A stretch of 64,000 nt of DNA. It comes from Nocardiopsis_B sediminis. GTDB taxonomy: Bacteria > Actinomycetota > Actinomycetes > Streptosporangiales > Streptosporangiaceae. Below, piece by piece: positions 57,937 to 64,000 of this stretch (positions are counted from its first letter, which is position 1; each line of letters opens with the position of its first letter). Under the pieces are notes generated by a model, which was not told the origin of the DNA, made no database searches, and saw nothing but the letters and a program-made list of their open reading frames with translations. The stretch spans positions 496,001-560,000 of the forward strand of contig NZ_JBHSBH010000007.1 in assembly GCF_042650565.1 (NCBI RefSeq), read 5' to 3'. The translations under genes were made by a program, and so were the position numbers.

Positions 57937-58296
57937 ATGTACTTCGCCTACTTCCGGCCGCCCGCGGCGGGCGCCCGGCTCCCCATCGCCCCGGAACCCG
58001 CCTGCACGGAGCTTCCCGACGACGCCCGGCGCTGGTCCCGGCGGCGCGCGAAGGCCGCCGGGCTGGCGTGCGGCCGGTGCGGCCTGGACTTCCGGCGCGA
58101 CGCCGTCGAGCGCGACCCCGCGACCATGCCGTTCGAGGTCGCCGGCCCCAACGGCGCACCCCGGTTCGAATGCGGCGGGTGCCACCCGGAGTTCATCGAC
58201 TCCCTGATCGCCGCCATGCGGCGCGCCAGCGGTCGCGTGCCGCCCGCCGGCGCCGGTGCCCGGGGCGCGGGCGCCCCCGCCCGGGTCGCGCGCTGA
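57937..58296 (+). CDS. small protein with Cys4 zinc-ribbon-like motif
   Basis: A 119-aa protein. CGRCGLDFRRD at about residue 45 and CGGCHPEF at about 78 provide a CxxC-x30-CxxC set able to bind zinc. The N-terminus (MYFAYFRPP) and Ala/Gly-rich C-terminal tail are featureless. It is divergent from the SDR. No family is known to me. Confidence 0.55.
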   Translation: MYFAYFRPPAAGARLPIAPEPACTELPDDARRWSRRRAKAAGLACGRCGLDFRRDAVERDPATMPFEVAGPNGAPRFECGGCHPEFIDSLIAAMRRASGRVPPAGAGARGAGAPARVAR

Positions 58297-58488
58297 GCAC
58301 AGCAGGCCCCCTGCCCCGGAGTTTCGGCCACGCCCGAAAGTCCCCCGCCGGGGTTGGGCCGGGGCCCATCAGCCACTAGCGTTCTCGCGGCGGACGGCTC
58401 CCCCACTCGACCGCGTGCCCGGTCATGCCCCGCACCGCCCTCGGAGCCCTCCGTTCCCCCACGGCTCGACGAGGAATGCGAGACGCAG

Positions 58489-59457
58489 ATGCCGACCGAG
58501 ACCCGCTTCTCGACCGACGACCTCCCGGTGCACGACCGCTTCGACGCCTGGCGCGAGGTCATCAGCCGCACGCACGCCCCCTTGGAGATGACCAGCGAGC
58601 ACGCAGGGGACTTCTACGGCAGCCAGCGCATCCTCGAGCTCGACGGGGTCCTGGTGTGGCCGACGCTCTTCCGCTCCCTGACGTTCCACCGGACACCGAA
58701 GCTGATCCGCTGCTTCGACCCCGAGGCGATCCACATCTCCTTCGTCCTGCGCGGCTCCCACTGCCACGGCAGTGGCGCCCACGAGCACGTCTACGGGCCC
58801 GCGGGCATCCACCCCATCGACACCTCGACCCCGTTCACGCTGGCCACGGTGGCGGCCGGGCCCCTGGTATCGGGGATCGGCCTGGAGATCCCCAAGGCGC
58901 TCATCCCCCTGCCGCAGCGAAGCGTCGCGCGCGCCGTCGGCCGCACACTCCCCGCCGACCGCGGCGCGGGCGCACTGCTGCGCGGCTACGTCACCCGGCT
59001 GGCGGCGAACACCGCGTCCTTCCGGCCCCAGGACCGGCACTGGGCCGCCGCGGTCCTCACCGACCTGGTGACGGTCCTGTTCGCCGATGCGGCCGGCGCC
59101 GCACGGGCGGTCCCGGAGCGCCCCCACCGCCGGGCCCTGACCCTGCGCATCCGCTCCTTCATCGCCCGCAACCTGCACGACGCCGACCTGGACCCGGCGG
59201 CCATCGCCGCCGCTCACCACATCTCCGTCAGCCACCTGCACCGGCTCTTCCGCGAGGACGGCACGAGCGTGGCCCGCTGGATCCGCGAGCGCCGGCTGGA
59301 ACGCGCCCGCCGCGAACTGACCGACCCGGACCTGCGCGACCTGCCGGTCCACGCCATCGCCGCGCGCTGCGGATTCCGCCATCCGGCCGGCTTCAGCCGG
59401 GCGTTCCGCGCCTTCCACGGCGCCGCACCCGGGGAGGTGCGCGCCGCGAGCGCGTGA
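58489..59457 (+). CDS. AraC family transcriptional regulator
   Basis: A 322-aa protein. The ATG at 58489 is chosen because the frame upstream is low-complexity and the start then matches the island AraC protein (TDDLPVHDRFDAWREVI against PPSDRFAYWNEI). The sensor domain spans about 10-210; the two DNA-binding units are LDPAAIAAAHHISVSHLHRLFRE and VHAIAARCGFRHPAGFSRAFRAFHGAAPGE. It faces the SDR gene at 59484, which it may regulate. Confidence 0.9.
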   Translation: MPTETRFSTDDLPVHDRFDAWREVISRTHAPLEMTSEHAGDFYGSQRILELDGVLVWPTLFRSLTFHRTPKLIRCFDPEAIHISFVLRGSHCHGSGAHEHVYGPAGIHPIDTSTPFTLATVAAGPLVSGIGLEIPKALIPLPQRSVARAVGRTLPADRGAGALLRGYVTRLAANTASFRPQDRHWAAAVLTDLVTVLFADAAGAARAVPERPHRRALTLRIRSFIARNLHDADLDPAAIAAAHHISVSHLHRLFREDGTSVARWIRERRLERARRELTDPDLRDLPVHAIAARCGFRHPAGFSRAFRAFHGAAPGEVRAASA

Positions 59458-59483
59458 CCGCGCTCCCGCCAGCGGGGCCGCGG

Positions 59484-60245
59484 TCAGGCGGTCAGGCCGC
59501 CGTCGATCACGAGGTCGTGGCCGACGACGAACCCGGACTCCGGCGAGCACAGCCACAGCACCGCCGCCGCGACGTCGTCGACCTGGCCGATGCGCCCGAG
59601 CGGGACCAGGGGCGCGTAGCGCGCGTCGCGCTCCTCATCGGTCTCGCCCGGCAGCTTCGACAGCGGGCCGGCGATGGTCCCGGGGCTGACTATGTTGATG
59701 CGCACCTTGTCGGCGACGTGGTCGAGGGCGGCGACGCGGGTCAGCGTGGCCATGCCGGCCTTGGCCGCGGAATAGGCGCTGTAGTGCGGGTAGCGCGTGT
59801 GCGGGCCGAGGGTCGAGGAGGTGTTGACGATGTCACCGCCGCCGTGTTCGCGCATGTGGGCGATCTCGTACTTCATGCACAGGAACACGCCGACCAGGTT
59901 GGCGTCGATCACCGAGCGCCACTCCGCGGCGTCGTTGTCGGCCACGGGGCCCGAAGGGCCGAAGATCCCCGCGTTGTTGTGGGCGATGTCCAGGGCGCCG
60001 TGGCGCTCCACCGCGGTGGCGACCATGCGCTCCACATCGGCCTCGTCGGCGACGTCGGCCGTGATGTGGCTGGCCGTCCCGCCCTCGGCCTCGATGAGGC
60101 CGACGGTCTCGGCCAGCGGTTCGTCGCGCCGGCCGACGGCGACGACGGTCGCGCCCTCGCGCGCGAACGCCAGAGCGGTCCCGCGCCCCAGACCCGATCC
60201 GCCCCCGGTGACGAGGGCGACCTTTCCGGTGAAGCGTCCAGTCAT
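59484..60245 (-). CDS. short-chain dehydrogenase/reductase
   Basis: A 253-aa SDR from the ATG at 60245. Motifs: VTGGGSGLGRGTALAFA (cofactor), NNAGIFGP, VNTSSTLGPH (catalytic Ser) and YSAYSAAKAG (Tyr-Lys), then SPGTIAGPLS. The acidic ADVADEADV segment and GRRDE after strand 2 fit NAD(P) binding. It converges with the AraC gene, 26 bases between stops. The substrate is unknown. Confidence 0.92.
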   Translation of the reverse strand: MTGRFTGKVALVTGGGSGLGRGTALAFAREGATVVAVGRRDEPLAETVGLIEAEGGTASHITADVADEADVERMVATAVERHGALDIAHNNAGIFGPSGPVADNDAAEWRSVIDANLVGVFLCMKYEIAHMREHGGGDIVNTSSTLGPHTRYPHYSAYSAAKAGMATLTRVAALDHVADKVRINIVSPGTIAGPLSKLPGETDEERDARYAPLVPLGRIGQVDDVAAAVLWLCSPESGFVVGHDLVIDGGLTA

Positions 60246-60743
60246 CTGCGATCTCTTTCCAGAACGAAATCCGGTCTCAAGACAGGGGAATGATCGGGGC
60301 GGAGCAGAACGGCCGAGTTCCGGTACGGGGAAACGGCCGGGCGAATGCGGACCGGACATCATCGACGTCGCCACCGCAGGACAGGGACGGAAAACGGAGT
60401 CATTGCAGGTCGGCGCCGCCGACCTTTTCCGCCGTCGAATACGGGATTGAATGCCGATGGAATTTCTCGATCCGCGTCATGGAGCCAAATTTATAGATGC
60501 ACGGGAGCACCGTCAATTATCGATTTTCCGGTCCGATCTCCCCGGCCTCGGACTTCACGGCGACCCGCCGAATGGCGGCCGCGGCCGGAATTACGCGTGC
60601 GTCCCGGTTGACCGGGCACAAACGCCGTTTCCCGGACGCTCGGCGGCGCACCGGCCGCGGCGGAAAACCCGCCGAACGGCGGCCCCCTCCGTCGCCGGGC
60701 CGCCCCCGGGTTGAGTAGAGTTCCGCACGCCGCGCCCTCCCCG
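60246..60743. other. intergenic region before the cob genes
   Basis: About 500 bases, AT-richer around 60380-60530. It must carry the promoters of the minus-strand SDR and of cobL. I looked for a cobalamin riboswitch (B12 box, long conserved stems) and could not recognise one. No gene-like frame is supported. Confidence 0.4.
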
Positions 60744-60761
60744 ATGCCCCGAGGTGTGACC

Positions 60762-62012
60762 GTGAACGACACCGCTCCCGCCCCCATTGCCGTGGTGGGG
60801 ATCGGCGCCGACGGGTGGCCCGGGCTGGCCGCGGGGTCGCAGGCCGAGCTGATCGCCGCCGAGGTCGTCATCGGCGGCCCGCGCCAGCTGCGCCTGCTGC
60901 CCGCCCACGTGTTCGCCGAGCGCGTGCCCTGGCCCTCGCCGCTGCGCCCGGCCGTGCCCGGTGTCCTCGCCGCTCACGAGGGGCGCCGCGTCGCGGTCCT
61001 GGCCAGCGGCGACCCGATGTTCTTCGGGATCGGGCGCACCCTCGCCGACATCGTCGGCCCCGCCCGCCTGCGCATCCATCCGCACCCCTCATCGGTGTCG
61101 TATGCGTGCGCACGGCTGGGCTGGCCCGTGGAGGACACCGAGGTGGTCTCCCTCGTCGGCCGCCCCGCCGTCGGGCTGGCCGCGCACCTGTTCGACGGAC
61201 GGCGGCTGCTCGTGCTGAGCCCCGGCTCCCACGGCCCGGCCGAGGCCGCCGCGCTCCTGCGCGACCGCGGCTTCGGCCCGACCCGGATGCGGGTGCTGGA
61301 GCGGCTCGGCTTCGGCCCGGAGCGCACTGTCGAGGGCACCGCGGCCGGCTGGGGCGACCCCGCCTGCGACCCGCTGCACGTCCTCGCCCTGGAGTGCCGG
61401 GCGGACCCGGACACCCCGCACCTCGGGCTCACCCCCGGGCTGCCCGATTCCGCCTACGACAACGACGGCCAGCTGACCAAGCGCCACGTCCGCGCCGTGA
61501 CCCTCGCCGCCCTGGCACCCGCACCCGGGGAGCTGCTCTGGGACGTCGGCTCCGGATCGGGCTCCATCGCCATCGAATGGCTGCGCGCGCACCGCTCCTG
61601 CCGCGCGGTGGCCGTCGAGCGCGACCCCGCCCGGGCCGAGCGCATCGCCCGCAACGCCGCGGCTCTCGGGGTCCCCGGGCTGCGCGTGGTCCTGGGCGCG
61701 GCGCCCGGGGCACTGGAGGGCCTGCCGCGGCCGGACGCGGTGTTCATCGGCGGCGGGCTCACCGAGCCGGGGCTGCCCGATGCCTGCTGGGACGCGCTGG
61801 CGCCCGGCGGGCGCGTCGTCGCCAACGCCGTGACACTGGAGTCCGAAGCGATCCTGGCCGCGTGGCACGCCCGCCACGGCGGCGACCTCGTCCGCCTCTC
61901 CGTTGCCACCGCTGCACCCGTCGGCGGCTTCACCGGCTGGCGCCCGGCCCGGCCCGTCACCCAGTGGGCGGCCGCCGCCCCGCCCGCCCGTCCCGCAGGA
62001 AGGCGCCCGTGA
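60762..62012 (+). CDS. cobL: precorrin-6Y C5,15-methyltransferase (decarboxylating)
   Basis: A 416-aa bifunctional enzyme of cobalamin (corrin ring) synthesis. The N-terminal half is CbiE/CobE-type SAM methyltransferase (IAVVGIGADGWPGL, VLASGDPMFFGIGRTL), the C-terminal half CbiT-type (TKRHVRAVTLAALAPAPGELLWDVGSGSGSIAIEWLRA). It methylates C5 and C15 of precorrin-6B and decarboxylates the C12 acetate. GTG at 60762, with GAGG 7 bases upstream; an ATG at 60744 is the alternative. The stop overlaps cobM (GTGA). Confidence 0.92.
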   Translation: MNDTAPAPIAVVGIGADGWPGLAAGSQAELIAAEVVIGGPRQLRLLPAHVFAERVPWPSPLRPAVPGVLAAHEGRRVAVLASGDPMFFGIGRTLADIVGPARLRIHPHPSSVSYACARLGWPVEDTEVVSLVGRPAVGLAAHLFDGRRLLVLSPGSHGPAEAAALLRDRGFGPTRMRVLERLGFGPERTVEGTAAGWGDPACDPLHVLALECRADPDTPHLGLTPGLPDSAYDNDGQLTKRHVRAVTLAALAPAPGELLWDVGSGSGSIAIEWLRAHRSCRAVAVERDPARAERIARNAAALGVPGLRVVLGAAPGALEGLPRPDAVFIGGGLTEPGLPDACWDALAPGGRVVANAVTLESEAILAAWHARHGGDLVRLSVATAAPVGGFTGWRPARPVTQWAAAAPPARPAGRRP

Positions 62013-62752
62013 CCGTCTACTTCATCGGCGCCGGCCCCGGCGCCGCCGACCTCATCACCCTGCGCGGCCAGCGCACCCTCGCCGCGTGCGCGGTGTGCCT
62101 GTACGCGGGCAGCCTGGTCCCGCAGGAGATGCTGGCCGCCTGCCCGCCCGGCGCGCGCCTGGTGGACACCGCCGCGCTCACCCTGGACGAGATCATCGAG
62201 GAGCTGGTCGCCGCGCACGAGGCGGGCCTCGACGTGGCCCGGCTGCACTCCGGCGACCCCTCCGTGTTCAGCGCGGTGGCCGAGCAGATGCGGCGGCTCG
62301 ACGCGGCCGGCGTGCCCTACGAGGTCGTCCCCGGGGTGCCGGCGTTCGCGGCGGCATCGGCGGCGCTGGGCCGGGAGCTCACCGTCCCCGAGGTCGCGCA
62401 GACGGTGATCCTGACCCGCCTCGCCCACCGGGCGACGGCCATGCCCCCCGGCGAGGACCTGGACACGCTGGGCCGCAGCGGCGCGCTCATCGTCCTCCAC
62501 CTGGCCGCCCGCCACATCGAGCGCGTCGTGGCGGAGCTGACCCCGCGTTACGGCGCGGACTGTCCGGCCGCGGTCGTCGCGATGGCCAGCCGCCCCGACG
62601 AACTGGTCCTGCGCGGAACCCTGGGCGACATCGCCGGGCAGACGGCCGCCGCCGGGATCGTCCGCACGGCCGTCATCCTCGTGGGGCGCTCCCTGGCCGC
62701 CGACCGGTTCCCCGACAGCCACCTCTACTCCCCCGGACGCGTCCGTTCGTGA
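62009..62752 (+). CDS. cobM: precorrin-4 C11-methyltransferase
   Basis: A 247-aa SAM methyltransferase that adds the C11 methyl group in corrin synthesis. The tetrapyrrole methylase pattern is clear: VYFIGAGPGAADLITLRGQR, VCLYAGSLVPQEML, ARLHSGDPSVFSAVAEQM and EVVPGVPAFAAASAALGREL. The GTG start overlaps the cobL stop, so the two are coupled. The 3' end overlaps convergent cbiD by 28 bases. Confidence 0.95.
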   Translation: MTVYFIGAGPGAADLITLRGQRTLAACAVCLYAGSLVPQEMLAACPPGARLVDTAALTLDEIIEELVAAHEAGLDVARLHSGDPSVFSAVAEQMRRLDAAGVPYEVVPGVPAFAAASAALGRELTVPEVAQTVILTRLAHRATAMPPGEDLDTLGRSGALIVLHLAARHIERVVAELTPRYGADCPAAVVAMASRPDELVLRGTLGDIAGQTAAAGIVRTAVILVGRSLAADRFPDSHLYSPGRVRS

Positions 62753-63894
62753 CGGGCCGGGGAGGCGCGGCCCACGACGGTGCCGGCGCGGTCGATGCAG
62801 ATGACGTCGACCGCCACCGGCGCCTCGCGCAACACACCGAGGGCGACGCCGCGCGCGGCCCGGGCGACCGCATCGCCCAGCGGGACCCCCGCCGCCCCGC
62901 ACAGCCGGACGGCCTCGAGCGCGGTGTTGGCGCCGGCCACGGTCTCGGCCAGCTCCTCCGGCGCCCCGCCGGCCCGGGCCAGCGCCGCCAGGTGGCCGGT
63001 GTCCACCCGGGACCGGGCGGAGTGGAGGTCGAGGTGGCCGGCGGCGAGCTTGGAGAGCTTGGCGAAGCCCCCCGCGATGGTGAGGCGCGCAACGGGGTGC
63101 CGGCGCAGGTACTTCAGCACCGCCCCCGCGAAGTCGCCCATGTCCAGCAGCGCGTCCTCGGCCAGCCCGTACTCGGCGACCGCCACCGTCTCCGATGTGG
63201 CGCCGGTGCACGCGGCGACATGCGTGCGCCCCGCCGCGCGGGCGACGTCGACGCCGCGGCGGATGCTGTCGATCCACGCCGAGCAGGAGTAGGGAACGAC
63301 GATCCCCGTGGTCCCCAGGATCGACAGCCCGCCCACGATCCCCAGGCGCGGGTTCCAGGTCGAGCGGGCGATCTCCGCCCCGCCGTCCACGGAGACCTCC
63401 ACCTCGACGTCGCCGCCGCCCCCGTGGGCCGCCGCGACCGCGGCGAGGTGCTCGCCGATCATCCGCCGCGGAACGGGGTTGATCGCGGGCTCGCCCACGG
63501 CCAGCGGGAGCCCGGGGCGGGTCACCGTGCCCACACCGGGACCGGCCCGGAAGGCCACCCCGCTGCCCGGCGCCGCAGGGCGCACGGTCACCCGGACCAG
63601 CGCCCCGTGGGTGACATCGGGGTCGTCGCCGGCGTCCTTGACGACCCCGGCCATGGCCCAGCCGGCGCCGCGCTCCTCCACGGCCAGCGCGAAGGACGGG
63701 CGCTGCCCCTTGGGCAGGGTGACCGACACCGGGTCGGGGAAGTCGCCGCCGAGCAGCGCGGTGTAGGCGGCCGTGGCCGCCGCCGTCGCGCACGCCCCGG
63801 TCGTCCAGCCGGGCCGCAGCCCGCTACGCGCCAGCTGCCCCGCCCGGCCCCCCTTGGCCGCGGGGGCGCCGGAGGCCTCCGGATCAGCCATCAT
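62725..63894 (-). CDS. cbiD: cobalt-precorrin-5B (C1)-methyltransferase
   Basis: A 389-aa CbiD: LRPGWTTGACATAAATAAY near the N-terminus, then VSVTLPKGQRPSF, NPVPRRMIGEHL, RLGIVGGLSILGTTGIVVPYSCSAW and TIAGGFAKLSKLAAGHLDLHS. It methylates C1 of cobalt-precorrin-5B. I start it at the MM pair (63894); the frame stays open to 63984. It converges on cobM. The mixture of cob and cbi names is usual in actinomycetes. Confidence 0.94.
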   Translation of the reverse strand: MMADPEASGAPAAKGGRAGQLARSGLRPGWTTGACATAAATAAYTALLGGDFPDPVSVTLPKGQRPSFALAVEERGAGWAMAGVVKDAGDDPDVTHGALVRVTVRPAAPGSGVAFRAGPGVGTVTRPGLPLAVGEPAINPVPRRMIGEHLAAVAAAHGGGGDVEVEVSVDGGAEIARSTWNPRLGIVGGLSILGTTGIVVPYSCSAWIDSIRRGVDVARAAGRTHVAACTGATSETVAVAEYGLAEDALLDMGDFAGAVLKYLRRHPVARLTIAGGFAKLSKLAAGHLDLHSARSRVDTGHLAALARAGGAPEELAETVAGANTALEAVRLCGAAGVPLGDAVARAARGVALGVLREAPVAVDVICIDRAGTVVGRASPARHERTRPGE

Positions 63895-64000
63895 GTGCCC
63901 CCGGACGGCGCCCCCACATGGCGCTGCCGAGGCGGGGCCCCCGGCCCGGCCACGCGACGGCCGGCGCACGGCCGCCCGTCGCACCGGACCCCGCTCCGCC

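Noticed and set aside
60246..60761. Possible cobalamin riboswitch before cobL
   Set aside because: I could not find a B12-box-like segment or the expected conserved stems; the region is merely AT-richer. A covariance-model search would decide.
61454..63793. 779-codon minus-strand ORF across cobL, cobM and cbiD
   Set aside because: Shadow frame over three well-recognised cobalamin genes.

Overview
The window is high-GC actinobacterial DNA, most like Nocardiopsaceae (Nocardiopsis or Streptomonospora type). This rests on the very GC-rich third codon positions, frequent GTG starts, the paired DUF5753-type HTH regulator with DUF397 protein, BldC/MerR-like small regulators, a heterotetrameric sarcosine oxidase operon and an actinobacterial cob cluster. 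The genus is an inference.

Left flank (1-12.4 kb). A 5'-truncated, AT-richer membrane protein is followed by an orphan Imm49-type immunity gene on the minus strand. Polymorphic-toxin cassette 1 comes next: a 122-aa membrane protein, a toxin with a Flp-pilin-like N-terminus, a HINT domain and a deaminase tip, and a SUKH-4-type immunity gene. A GntR/FCD regulator is divergent from a tightly coupled glyA-soxB-soxD-soxA-soxG operon. This operon oxidises sarcosine to glycine and 5,10-methylene-THF, and GlyA can convert these to serine.

Integrated element (about 12,444-52,466, 40 kb). A 43-bp direct repeat copies the 3' end of a tRNA-Pro(GGG) gene. The intact tRNA is at the right end. The remains of the tyrosine integrase lie beside it, fused in frame to a truncated IS21 IstA transposase, so the element looks stranded. 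Its cargo, left to right: a membrane/HTH gene; a complete type I-C CRISPR-Cas system (19 repeats; cas3-cas5-cas8c-cas7-cas4-cas1-cas2); phage terminase relics; two tandem paralogous membrane/winged-helix genes; a Scr1-like HTH/DUF397 pair with small linked genes; NRPS, ISL3-like and nitrilase relics; a two-gene NB-ARC/TPR module with a membrane partner; toxin cassette 2 (same architecture, different tip and immunity gene); a frameshifted glycosyltransferase, a GNAT and an AraC regulator; a secreted small protein; HTH/HD relics; toxin cassette 3 (same tip and immunity type as cassette 1); hypothetical genes; and a PknB-like kinase.

Right flank (52.5-64 kb). A small specialised-metabolism group contains an O-methyltransferase, a SnoaL-like protein and a type III polyketide synthase. 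It is followed by an aldo/keto reductase, a DoxX protein, two SDR oxidoreductases and an AraC regulator. The window ends in cobalamin genes: cobL and cobM, with cbiD converging on them.

Two themes stand out. First, three toxin cassettes share one chassis: a type IVb (Flp) pilin-like signal, an acidic linker, a HINT domain and an exchangeable C-terminal tip, always preceded by a GTG-started 120-122-aa four-helix membrane protein. This suggests a pilin-like route for polymorphic toxin delivery. Second, the 40-kb element gathers several immunity-like modules (CRISPR-Cas, STAND NTPase, paired membrane/wHTH proteins). Many frameshifts fall in C or G homopolymers, so some broken genes may reflect sequencing errors.
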